Assembly (NCBI GenBank): GCA_029263455.1
Contig: JAJCXM010000003.1
Location: 186,001-250,000 of the forward strand
DNA length: 64,000 nucleotides
Reading direction: 5' to 3'
Origin: Holophagae bacterium
Lineage (GTDB): Bacteria > Acidobacteriota > Holophagae > Acanthopleuribacterales > Acanthopleuribacteraceae
Shown here: positions 17,506 through 26,181 of the stretch, in pieces
Layout of the letters: each line of letters opens with the position of its first letter
How positions within the stretch are numbered: position 1 is the first letter of the stretch
Notes under the pieces: model-generated
Told to the model about the DNA's origin: nothing
Database searches by the model: none
What the model saw: only the letters and a program-made list of their open reading frames with translations
Program-made: the position numbers and the translations under genes

Positions 17506-19269
17506 TCAAGTCAGCCACCGACCAAATAGCGCCGCAAACAACACGCGAAACACACCAAAGACGCTTGGTTTTATCTGAAACTGCGTTAACTGTCGTGCCA
17601 AAGGGAGTGGGTTAGGATGATTTACAAACCAGGGCGCTACGGGCCAAATTTTGAAAGGACCGCGGATCACCGTCTTTTGCGGATTATCTAACATCATTGT
17701 ATTGTGAACGACCCCCTGCCCTGACTGAACGTCGTCTCTTGTATGGCCGGGGAAGGCACCCCAAGGTGTTGTCCCAAGCGCATAGCCTAGGGCTGGCCAA
17801 AAATTGACCGAAACGGTCCCATACTTCAGGTTTTCAATCGCCCGTTCTAGCGCTTGTTTAACAGGTGCTTGCCGAGCCGTCCTGGGGTCAATAATGATGC
17901 AAGCATTAAGCGAACCCCAAACGTGTTGATTCACAAACTCAACCGCATTATCGATAAACTCCGCTGTGTCCGTCGCGGAAATGGTCGTCTCCGCAAAAAC
18001 ACTGCAGAACGCCTCAATGTTGAACACCATATCTGACACATCGCTGGATTCAACGCCTTCAATGAGTGTCCAGGGTAAGTCACCTGGAGAGGTCGCACCT
18101 AGCTGCTGTGCATCCTCATGGGCATTCACAAACTCAGCGTGTCGCTCGGCTGCGCCTGGATAATAGGCATTTCGTGTAGGCAATTTGTCCAATACCTGAC
18201 GAAGACATTGAAGCAGTTGAGGTCTCTGGCTCCATTGTTGATGGTTGATGATGACGCGTGTAGCGTTGCAGTTGAATCCAGCATTGTTTGCCAGCATCGA
18301 AGCTAATCTATTCGCTTGGTACATTAGATCACTTTGGCTCCACTGGCCTGGCACAACGATGACAGGACTCACATTGCCTAATTCACTGGTGATTGTTTTG
18401 TTCGACAGTGGTGTATTGGCAGACTTACGCGCTGCACCCTCATCGCCTACACCCCACACAATGGCATCAAAGGTCCGGTTCGAGCCGGTAACATGAATTT
18501 CGTCGACGGCCTTGTGGGCACACAACCATTTCCCAACCTCAACACCGCCGTAAACTAGCTTCAAATAGCCAGCCTCAATCAGCGGTTGAAAAGCTTTTTC
18601 GAAGGCTGGTCCGAGGTAGTCATTAACTGGATTCATCTTAAGAACAACCACTTGTTTTTCGACGAACATTTTGTAAAAGACATCCAAAGGCGCGATCGAG
18701 GATACGTTTCCGCCACCTAAAACCAAGCAGACTCTGGGCTTTGGGTCCTGTCTGTAACAAGCGGCCAGATGTTGCGAGACATTTTCTGCTGTAACCGCTC
18801 CGTCCATCCAGACTCTCGCCGTGATTCCCGGAAAGAATAAGTAGTCATACACTTCGTAAGGCATCGCTTTGATCGATATTTGTTGCCGATTTGCAACCGC
18901 CGAGATGGTCGGCGCCAGAGGACGACCGTCTTGTCTAATTTCGTTCAATGTCTTCTTCAGGAACCTTAAATTTCGTAAGACGATAAAGGGTCCCCCAAGC
19001 CATTCTTCGGCTTCACAGGGACTTCCCGCCTGAATACCTTTGGCCTTGATACTCAATGCCACCCATTCATCGATAATACTGCTGAACCCCTGAATCATGA
19101 GATCAACCCAATGAATTCGATGGCTAACGTCCTGATCAACCCACATGGCCTTACGGCTAACTAGCTCATCTAAAGCAGCAGCCAATTCCGTTTGTGTAGA
19201 CACCCGATTCTTTGATGCGACTTCAGGTATATCAGGGCTGCCAATGTTCTTACTCAACTCAAGGGTCAT
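17506..19269 (-). CDS. aldehyde dehydrogenase family protein
   Basis: This 587-residue soluble protein is an NAD(P)-dependent aldehyde dehydrogenase by its C-terminal two thirds. The family glutamate lies in TSELGNVSPVIVV (near 293) and the catalytic cysteine in NNAGFNCNATRV (near 334). Cofactor-loop residues appear in VLKMNPVNDYLGP, with LGGGNVSSIAP upstream. It is longer than typical ALDHs (about 480-500 aa), with about 100 extra N-terminal residues and a hydrophobic C-terminal end (VFGVFRVLFAALFGRWL) that may touch the membrane. ATG follows AGGAGG at 4-5 nt. The gene lies about 100 bp upstream of the cyclotransferase with no clear terminator between. The aldehyde substrate is unknown; acyl-CoA-type or long-chain aldehydes are possible. 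Confidence 0.85.
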   Translation of the reverse strand: MTLELSKNIGSPDIPEVASKNRVSTQTELAAALDELVSRKAMWVDQDVSHRIHWVDLMIQGFSSIIDEWVALSIKAKGIQAGSPCEAEEWLGGPFIVLRNLRFLKKTLNEIRQDGRPLAPTISAVANRQQISIKAMPYEVYDYLFFPGITARVWMDGAVTAENVSQHLAACYRQDPKPRVCLVLGGGNVSSIAPLDVFYKMFVEKQVVVLKMNPVNDYLGPAFEKAFQPLIEAGYLKLVYGGVEVGKWLCAHKAVDEIHVTGSNRTFDAIVWGVGDEGAARKSANTPLSNKTITSELGNVSPVIVVPGQWSQSDLMYQANRLASMLANNAGFNCNATRVIINHQQWSQRPQLLQCLRQVLDKLPTRNAYYPGAAERHAEFVNAHEDAQQLGATSPGDLPWTLIEGVESSDVSDMVFNIEAFCSVFAETTISATDTAEFIDNAVEFVNQHVWGSLNACIIIDPRTARQAPVKQALERAIENLKYGTVSVNFWPALGYALGTTPWGAFPGHTRDDVQSGQGVVHNTMMLDNPQKTVIRGPFKIWPVAPWFVNHPNPLPLARQLTQFQIKPSVFGVFRVLFAALFGRWLT

Positions 19270-19336
19270 GATGCCTCCTAGTTGTCCATATTATGGCGCA
19301 ACGCGGCATTTTTGAATAGGCATTCAACTTCTACAG

Positions 19337-20155
19337 CTATGCAGAGTTTTGATCGTCTACCTTGTCCAAGAAATTGGCCAGCGACTGATTAACAGCGTCA
19401 GCAGCTTCCAAAGCGGAGGTGTGTCCTGCACCTGAGATCGTCACCCAATCCGAATGTTTGATGGCCTCGTGGATGCGACGTGACTTTTCCGGAATGGTTG
19501 CCACGTCTTCTGAACCAGAAAGGATGAGGGTCGGCGCCGTAACAAGATTAAGTTCATCCATCACCCCTAGTCTATTAATGACGCCGTTCACGGCGCGCAC
19601 AATGCCTTTGGGATGATTACTGATGAGTCGTGCCTTTAATTCCTGCCGGTAATGATCCTGTTTTTCGTCATTGAGAAACGTCTTGCCAAACATAACTGGC
19701 ATAACCCGGTCGGCTACACATCTTAAACCAAACCAGCGCGCCACAAAATTGAGTAATCTGTATTTAGCTGCACTTCGAGCAGGCTCGGGATCAGCACTTG
19801 TATTCATAAGCACGATTGAGCGCACCAGTGAAGGTTTCCTTGCCGCTATACGCATCGCTACAAAACCGCCCATGGACAGCCCAACGATATGACAAGGTGC
19901 CAAAGACAAGCGATCGATGATGGCAATAGCGTCATTGGTCAACGAATCCATATCGTAACCATTTTCAGTAACTTGAGATTGGCCCTGACCACGGAAGTCA
20001 AAGGCAACGCATCGATAGCGCGACTTCAAAAACGCTATTTGAGGGGCAAAAAGGCGATGATCCCAAATAAGTCCGTGGCAGAAGAGAATCGTTTGAGGAC
20101 CTTCACCCTCGTCAACGTAATGAAGTTCAGCTCCCTGTACATTTATAGTTGGCAC
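19337..20155 (-). CDS. alpha/beta-hydrolase fold esterase or lactonase
   Basis: This 272-residue protein is started at the GTG at 20155. An AAGGA SD lies 7 nt upstream, and the N-terminus (PTINVQGAELHYVDEGEG) matches family members. A GTG nine codons earlier has no SD. The oxyanion region is FCHGLIWDHR, the nucleophile elbow is GLSMGG (Ser near 94), the acid lies near LILSGSEDVAT and the catalytic His in GAGHTSALE. These make a complete Ser-Asp-His triad. It resembles the 3-oxoadipate enol-lactonase/haloperoxidase group, but the substrate cannot be fixed. It is divergent from the M50 protease gene, sharing about 100 bp of upstream region. Confidence 0.88.
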   Translation of the reverse strand: MPTINVQGAELHYVDEGEGPQTILFCHGLIWDHRLFAPQIAFLKSRYRCVAFDFRGQGQSQVTENGYDMDSLTNDAIAIIDRLSLAPCHIVGLSMGGFVAMRIAARKPSLVRSIVLMNTSADPEPARSAAKYRLLNFVARWFGLRCVADRVMPVMFGKTFLNDEKQDHYRQELKARLISNHPKGIVRAVNGVINRLGVMDELNLVTAPTLILSGSEDVATIPEKSRRIHEAIKHSDWVTISGAGHTSALEAADAVNQSLANFLDKVDDQNSA

Positions 20156-20262
20156 GTTGGATCCTTTGATTGATGCTATCACAGCTATGGCAAATCATTC
20201 AGATTTGCAACCTTAACAAGCGACAGGAATCGTGTAGAATGATCACTTTTGGAAGGTGATTT

Positions 20263-20916
20263 GTGGACTTCGGCGTCGAATATGTAGTGATAGCCATCTT
20301 TGCTTGGTTGTTTTCAACAACGATTCACGAAGCATCACATGCTTTTGTGGCATTCAGAAGTGGAGACCCAACGGCATATAACGCCGGACAAGTTACCCTT
20401 AATCCGATTCCCCATATCAAACGCGAACCCATGGGCATGTTAATCGTGCCTTTGGCGATGCTCATGTTTACAAAGGGCATGATGATTGGATGGGCATCCG
20501 CACCTTACGACCCACATTGGGCTGCGCGCCATCCTCATCGAGCCGCAAAAATGGCCATGGCAGGTCCGGCTTCAAATTTGTGTCTCCTCATCTTGTGCTT
20601 AGGTCTATTGAAGTTAGGTCTGCAGTTCGGTTGGTTCGCCAATACAATGGATGGTCAATTAACCGTTTCAGCCATCATCCTCCAATTCCTCAACTTTATG
20701 GTTGGCCTGAATCTATTGCTGTTGTTATTCAATCTCATTCCCCTGCCCCCGCTGGACGGATCTGAAGGCATACTCTTGTTTTTTCCTGAGCACAGGGCGA
20801 GCGAGATACGAACAAAAATGCGCTCGGTCGGCATTTTTGGCATCCTGATTGCCATCGTTGTGCTGCAGAACATTTATTACCCTGTCTATTCAGCCATGAT
20901 GAGCTTAGTTTTTTAG
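20263..20916 (+). CDS. site-2 protease (M50) family membrane protease
   Basis: This 217-residue protein has about five membrane segments. The zinc-binding HEASH lies at 22-26 and the third-ligand motif LPPLDG at 162-166, both within hydrophobic helices as in the short S2P-like enzymes such as FjoH-type rhomboid-neighbour proteases. It would cleave transmembrane segments inside the inner membrane. GTG start with SD GGAAGG 6 nt upstream. No PDZ domain is present, so it is of the minimal subgroup. Its stop overlaps that of the convergent propeller gene. No anti-sigma factor or other obvious substrate gene lies nearby, so the target is unknown. Confidence 0.9.
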   Translation: MDFGVEYVVIAIFAWLFSTTIHEASHAFVAFRSGDPTAYNAGQVTLNPIPHIKREPMGMLIVPLAMLMFTKGMMIGWASAPYDPHWAARHPHRAAKMAMAGPASNLCLLILCLGLLKLGLQFGWFANTMDGQLTVSAIILQFLNFMVGLNLLLLLFNLIPLPPLDGSEGILLFFPEHRASEIRTKMRSVGIFGILIAIVVLQNIYYPVYSAMMSLVF

Positions 20917-23900
20917 TCCGTGATCGCGTATGGCGAATGAACAGATAACCACTCCGATTGCACGCCACGCCATAATACAAGACCGGTAATATCCAGATTT
21001 CCACTTACTAGAATCGTATGAACGTCCGGCAATTGGATGGTCGCTAATTGACCAAACAGGTCCGATACTTTGAGTGAGCGACGCTCTTTACTCTGTATCT
21101 GAATAACGGATTGCGCGATTCTTCTGCCAGACGATGAATAGGCTTCCACCGTAAGGGCCTCAGCTCGACTGTCGCGGTTGGTTATGACGATCTCCGTCGA
21201 TTCATGCTCGGATTCACGCACTCCTGGATAAATCAAACTGGTACCAGAATTGGCGCTTAGTGAGGTACCCGCCAACTGTTTCTTGTCATGGGAGCCAAAC
21301 ATTTCGATGCCAACAATTGGCAATTCAGCCACCACAGTCAGCCAGCGAACATCCTCACGATCCAGTTCGAGTAGCCAGTCTTCCAGTTGAACCACAAATT
21401 GACCAAGTGCCTCGATTGATAAATCGTGGTCGAGCGCGATCAAGCCTGCTTGGTCATAGCCAATAATACGCAATCTCACCGGCCTCGCATTCGGATTTGT
21501 TAGTGCAAGTCCAGTCCAATAGGTCTCGGGTTGCCCAATAACATGCGGAATGACTAGAAATTCACTGGCTTCCTTAATCATAGGTATGACAGCCAAGTCG
21601 TCAATGTCGGCACGACGATAGCGGGCAAACCCATCAATTACCGTGTCCAACTGTTGATTTAGAAGCGATATCCAGCGTGTTTCGCTTTCAAGGGTTGAGC
21701 TGAGTTCAGCAACCCTGGTACTACCCGGGGTCATGGCCAGCAACCGAGTGCGGCCACTAGGTTCTAGAATAATCACGTCCGTGGTCGAAAGCTGCGATGT
21801 GTTTCGTAAATGCATCTCACTTGTCCATCCCTGCGCGGGATTGGCTATATGGGGAAAGATCAAGCCACTACCAGTGTTGGGTGACACCGTGTAAGCGAAG
21901 CGGCCATTAACACCGCCTATTGAACCAGAGACAACAGGCGTCAACGGTTGACTGCTATGCAGCACAAAGGTATCAGGTGTCACTTTTACATTTACGTCCA
22001 CGAACCAGTCAGCAAAACGCTTGCGGTTCAACTTGCCCAAAATATCACGATCCATCAACTGTCTGCCCACCACTTGGTTCGCCGTGTCATAGGCTACCAA
22101 TTGAACGACGGTGTTCGCCGCCAAGAAGGTGTTGATGTCTAATTCATAAGTGTCTCGGTAAGGAATAACGTAGGTATAGGCTAACGGAGGACAGAGCAAT
22201 TCGTATTCATCGACTGAATTATCATCGGCCGCCAACAAGCCACTCTCACCAAACGACAGATATTTGGGTGAACTACTCGTCAATAGGTCAAGCTGAGCGG
22301 ACAGAATGCCATCCTCTTCGCGGTCAAGGAGGAAAAACTGACCCGGCACCTGGTAAACCCTGTTTTGAACAAACAAGTGGTTACTTTTGCTTAAGGTTAA
22401 ATCGTACCAGCTATCGTATTCGGCCAGACTCTGAGATGTGCCCGACAGGGCCAGCTCAAGAATGCCAGATTCTGTTTCTATCAATCCAAGATCACCCAAG
22501 AAAGCAAATGACTTGATGGGTGGAGGATCGGCTCCTAGCTGGACGATTTGCATTTGTTCGATTGAATGAATCGAATGGATAACTATTTGACTACCATCGT
22601 AATAAGCGAGGCGGTCGTTTAATGTTTGAAAGTATTGAAAGGGGTTAGGCCCGCCAATGGGAATGTCCCTAGTTAGCATGACGTCCGATTCCAGGTCTGA
22701 TGCGCTTACATGAGCAATATAGTGATCCTCGATGGCGTCGCGAAACGATTGGACGAAGCTAATGCGTCCGTTACGATGGCGCAGATCACGAATCGACCCA
22801 ATGTAGGAGTCCGACGAGCGTTCGACCAAATTCCCATTTTCGAAATCTATACGTCTCAACGAGACGGCGTTATTGCCCGCTTGCGAAGTGGTCAGAATCA
22901 ATTGCGCCTGGTCACTAACAAGCTCAACGACCGATTCTCCTATATTGAATTGGGTCATGGCGTCGATGGGACCCAGCTCCGCGCCGTTGTCGAGCGATTG
23001 ATAGTAGAGGTAACGGTCGGCGGCTACGAACACCCAGTTCCCAATCGTTGTAACGCCCGTAATTTCATCGAGTCTCGAGGCAATAAGTGCGTTTTGTTGC
23101 AAATTTGAGCCTCGCAGTTGGTACCAGGCCAAACTCCATGGGCGACTCTTCGATTGATTGAGCAATAGCAACTCTTCCCCAAACGCGAACATTTTGGGAA
23201 TGCGAATCTCCGACAAGTCGATTTCTCGAGAACTGACGCGGTTAGCTTGCTGCCCACCTATGAGGCGATAGACAACAAAATCAGTCGCAAAGCGTGCATA
23301 TAATAAATCGCCAGCCAGCGCCATGCCTAACACAATATTGGCGCCCCTGTTCTCAATTAGAAAATTACTGCCACCTATGGACCCGTCTTCGTTGATTGCG
23401 ACCCATCGAATGCCGTCAGGCGCATCGACGACAATATGACGTTCTGTGATTTCGAAATTGTAAAAGGCATTGTGGCCTTGCACATTGAGTACGATCGGCA
23501 CCTGGAACATCTGGTCAAAGGCAACGACTTCCATTTTGCCGTCGGTAAATTGTACGGCCACAAATTGACCGTCAGATCGAATTTTTCTGATCGTGCCTGA
23601 CATCTCCACGGTATCCATCAAGCGGTACGGCAACCCCCGCGAGAGATCATAGGCTTCTAGTCTTTGCTCCCGACCCACGTACAGGACCTGACCAAACGAA
23701 GCGGCCGTCGTAATCGCGTCGATTGCCGTAAACCCTTCACGAGTCGCAGGTTGTCCAGGTTCGTTAAATCGATATGTAAAAAGACCCGTTCCTTTTGAGG
23801 TCACAAAGAGTGTGTTTCCATCTAAATAAACACCCGTCGTTTGTCCAGGAATAGCCTCGACTGCAAGCACATCTGCGCTCGCACCATTGAGTCGGCTGAA

Positions 23901-24083
23901 GACAAGTCCATGTCCATTAGCTAATACCAGCACTTCACCGGCCAACTGGGCATCCACGTAACGGTCTGAAACCAGAGCCCTGCCAAACCGACTAGCATCA
24001 CATTGCGCAAATGCGAAATTAAAAGTCGATAGCAGCAAAAGTAAAGCCGTAAAACGGTAAGCGAGCCCGTACATAGGGTTCAT
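20913..24083 (-). CDS. large secreted beta-propeller / beta-sandwich protein
   Basis: I place the start at ATG 24083 or the nearby 24074. Either gives a signal peptide MYGLAYRFTALLLLLSTFNFAFA followed by QC; upstream residues look like extra translation. Roughly residues 30-650 are LVIVD/WD-type propeller repeats (VLVLANGHGLVFSRL, TLFVTSKGTGLFTYRF and so on). Residues about 750-1050 hold repeated beta-sandwich units of the type GLIFPHIANPAQGWTSEMHL and FLVIPHVIGQPETYWTGLAL. This module recurs in two other secreted proteins in the window. No catalytic motif is seen; surface display or adhesion is a guess. The TAA stop overlaps the TAG of the M50 gene. No obvious SD. Confidence 0.75.
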   Translation of the reverse strand: MNPMYGLAYRFTALLLLLSTFNFAFAQCDASRFGRALVSDRYVDAQLAGEVLVLANGHGLVFSRLNGASADVLAVEAIPGQTTGVYLDGNTLFVTSKGTGLFTYRFNEPGQPATREGFTAIDAITTAASFGQVLYVGREQRLEAYDLSRGLPYRLMDTVEMSGTIRKIRSDGQFVAVQFTDGKMEVVAFDQMFQVPIVLNVQGHNAFYNFEITERHIVVDAPDGIRWVAINEDGSIGGSNFLIENRGANIVLGMALAGDLLYARFATDFVVYRLIGGQQANRVSSREIDLSEIRIPKMFAFGEELLLLNQSKSRPWSLAWYQLRGSNLQQNALIASRLDEITGVTTIGNWVFVAADRYLYYQSLDNGAELGPIDAMTQFNIGESVVELVSDQAQLILTTSQAGNNAVSLRRIDFENGNLVERSSDSYIGSIRDLRHRNGRISFVQSFRDAIEDHYIAHVSASDLESDVMLTRDIPIGGPNPFQYFQTLNDRLAYYDGSQIVIHSIHSIEQMQIVQLGADPPPIKSFAFLGDLGLIETESGILELALSGTSQSLAEYDSWYDLTLSKSNHLFVQNRVYQVPGQFFLLDREEDGILSAQLDLLTSSSPKYLSFGESGLLAADDNSVDEYELLCPPLAYTYVIPYRDTYELDINTFLAANTVVQLVAYDTANQVVGRQLMDRDILGKLNRKRFADWFVDVNVKVTPDTFVLHSSQPLTPVVSGSIGGVNGRFAYTVSPNTGSGLIFPHIANPAQGWTSEMHLRNTSQLSTTDVIILEPSGRTRLLAMTPGSTRVAELSSTLESETRWISLLNQQLDTVIDGFARYRRADIDDLAVIPMIKEASEFLVIPHVIGQPETYWTGLALTNPNARPVRLRIIGYDQAGLIALDHDLSIEALGQFVVQLEDWLLELDREDVRWLTVVAELPIVGIEMFGSHDKKQLAGTSLSANSGTSLIYPGVRESEHESTEIVITNRDSRAEALTVEAYSSSGRRIAQSVIQIQSKERRSLKVSDLFGQLATIQLPDVHTILVSGNLDITGLVLWRGVQSEWLSVHSPYAITD

Positions 24084-24270
24084 CGTAGCAAAGCTCAAGC
24101 CAAATGCAATGAAGACAGATCTTAAGCGCCCAACCAAGCTCGCTACTTTGTTGTGATTCAACCGATTTACAGACAAGAACGCCGGTCACAACATCTCACG
24201 AAAGCATCAGGAAGACGAGGCGCTTATCTCCAATTTATGATGTGCCCACACAGATTTAAGGAGATTAGCT

Positions 24271-24738
24271 ATGTCATTTCAAATTCAAGCACTGCCATCA
24301 AATATCGCCGCAGAATGGTTTCAAAAATCACCCGAAGACTGGCAGCGAGAAAACGCTCGACTGGTCGTTGCCAATTCATCGCTAGGATTCCCCTGTCGTT
24401 TGAGCCTACAAGACGCGGAAGTGGGCGAAGAATTACTTTTGTTTCCCTATCTTCATCACGATGTAGCCACACCGTACCGGAGCGCTGGTCCTATTTATGT
24501 TCGGCGAGCCGCCATGCAAGCGCAGTTGGAAGTTGACGAGTGCCCAGCTGTTTTCAAGACACGACAATTATCGCTTCGCGCCTACTCGAGCAAAGGCTAT
24601 TTGACGGACGCTCGTGTGTGCCAGGGCGAAGAAACCGCCAGCGCCATTCACGAACTCTTTCAAGTGGACAAAATCAACCAGATCCATGTCCATTTTGCTG
24701 CACCAGGATGTTTTGCTTGTCGCATTGAACGTGCATAA
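24271..24738 (+). CDS. DUF1203 family protein
   Basis: This 155-residue soluble protein has the pattern of the DUF1203 family: an N-terminal LPSNIAAEWF, then VVANSSLGFPCRLSLQDAEV (residues 32-51), LLLFPYLHHDVATPYRSAGP and IYVRRAA, ending in the cysteine pair GCFACRIERA. Family length (about 150) matches. No function is established for the family. ATG follows AAGGAG 8 nt upstream. It lies alone, between the divergent propeller gene and the three-gene ATPase operon; about 150 bp without a terminator separates it from the latter. Confidence 0.8.
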   Translation: MSFQIQALPSNIAAEWFQKSPEDWQRENARLVVANSSLGFPCRLSLQDAEVGEELLLFPYLHHDVATPYRSAGPIYVRRAAMQAQLEVDECPAVFKTRQLSLRAYSSKGYLTDARVCQGEETASAIHELFQVDKINQIHVHFAAPGCFACRIERA

Positions 24739-24894
24739 TCCGTACAAAACCAGCGAATACGGGGCTCATCACAGGACAAGCTGTATCTTCGACCAATAGT
24801 CGACCTGGTCAACTCAACCTAAACTTGCCCCATAAGCTCATTGGCAATGGCAATTTTGCAATTCGTCGGGGGCCAAAAGAATCTTACATCGTGT

Positions 24895-26181
24895 ATGATC
24901 CAGCCTATGTTTTGCTCGCCGCTTGGACGCTGGATTTCTCTTCGGGTTTTCCTGGGATTCATCACGCTTAGTGTTGTCAATGCATGGGCACAGACCAACG
25001 AGGAACTTTTTAGAGAATATCAATTCAACTTTTCATTGCCAGGAGCCCGAGCCAACGCATTGGGCGGTGCTTTTATTGGGCTGTCTGACGATGCGACATC
25101 GTCCTTTTCGAATCCAGCCGGTCTAGCGTTCCTTAGAGAACCGGCCATCACGGTGGAATACCGTGACCGGGGACTCGACTCAAGAACCGGTGAACTATCT
25201 GGCACGATTAATTTTGCCTTTGAACAAAAGGAACAGAGACTGCAAGCGATCTCTTTTTTGAGTCTTAACTATCGATTTAAGGAATGGTATTTTGCGGTTT
25301 TTGGCCATGACTATGTCAATGCCGCCCAAGATCGCGACTTCGTATCAAGGTCCCTGGTTGAAGGAACGGAAACCATATCGGCCATTGACGTGCAATTGAA
25401 TCTCAATGGCAAGACTTATGGCGTAGGCATAGCGAGGCGGATCCGAGCTTTTAAAGTCGGATTAACCTTGAACTTAGCCGATTTGCAGGCCAAGACCCAG
25501 TTCACCCAGGAACAAATTGTCATCCGGCCCGAGGTCTCTGAAAACTTTTACGCTTCAAGCATCGACTCTCAAGATCAAAAGGTCAGCTGGACGCTTGGCT
25601 CTTTGTACGAATTTAGCGAGACCCTGTCTCTGGGAGCCGTTTACCGCAAGAACCCCCGTTTTTCGTTAACGGAACATGTGGAAGAATTCGCAGAAAACCA
25701 GGTGCCCCGCATCGCAGACTTCAAGGTTCCATTTGTAGTTCCAGACGTCTTTGGTGTAGGCGTTCGCTTCCGTCCTCGCCATACGCTCAACGTGTTATTC
25801 GACTGGCAACACGTGTTCTATTCGCAAATAATTAAGCGGGGTTTTACCATCATCGAGGCGCCCGGATTCGATTCCCAGGATAACTACACCATTGGAGACA
25901 TAAACGAATTCCACATCGGTGTGGAATGGTTATTGCCCTTAGAAAATCATGTGTGGGCGTTTCGAGGCGGCTACTACAATAATCCCAACCACCAGGTGAG
26001 GTACATTGGTCATGATCCTGTCAAAATTAGCTTGTTCTCGCGCGGAATCCTGGCCGATGAAGACCACTTAACCCTGGGTGTTGGATTGGTGCGTGGCAAT
26101 AAATTGCAAGTAGATCTTTCAGTTAATCTTTGGCAACAAGGACAAGAATTAACAGCCTCCTTCATTTGGAGGAAAAAATGA
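24895..26181 (+). CDS. OmpP1/FadL-like outer-membrane beta-barrel protein
   Basis: This protein of about 428 residues has a signal peptide ending NAWAQ and the motif ARANALGGAFIGLSDDATSSFSNPAGLAFL. That motif is the hallmark of the FadL/OmpP1/PorV-like group of barrels. The rest is alternating beta strands (FSLTEHVEEF, TLNVLFDWQHVFYSQ, WAFRGGYYNNPNHQ). FadL proteins pass hydrophobic compounds; PorV-like members anchor secreted proteins. The start is uncertain (24895 or 24907, both without clear SD); an upstream TTG at 24841 would add a non-signal stretch. The stop overlaps the ATG of the TPR/ATPase gene (ATGA), so the barrel is translationally coupled to an inner-membrane ATPase, which is unusual. 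Confidence 0.85.
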   Translation: MIQPMFCSPLGRWISLRVFLGFITLSVVNAWAQTNEELFREYQFNFSLPGARANALGGAFIGLSDDATSSFSNPAGLAFLREPAITVEYRDRGLDSRTGELSGTINFAFEQKEQRLQAISFLSLNYRFKEWYFAVFGHDYVNAAQDRDFVSRSLVEGTETISAIDVQLNLNGKTYGVGIARRIRAFKVGLTLNLADLQAKTQFTQEQIVIRPEVSENFYASSIDSQDQKVSWTLGSLYEFSETLSLGAVYRKNPRFSLTEHVEEFAENQVPRIADFKVPFVVPDVFGVGVRFRPRHTLNVLFDWQHVFYSQIIKRGFTIIEAPGFDSQDNYTIGDINEFHIGVEWLLPLENHVWAFRGGYYNNPNHQVRYIGHDPVKISLFSRGILADEDHLTLGVGLVRGNKLQVDLSVNLWQQGQELTASFIWRKK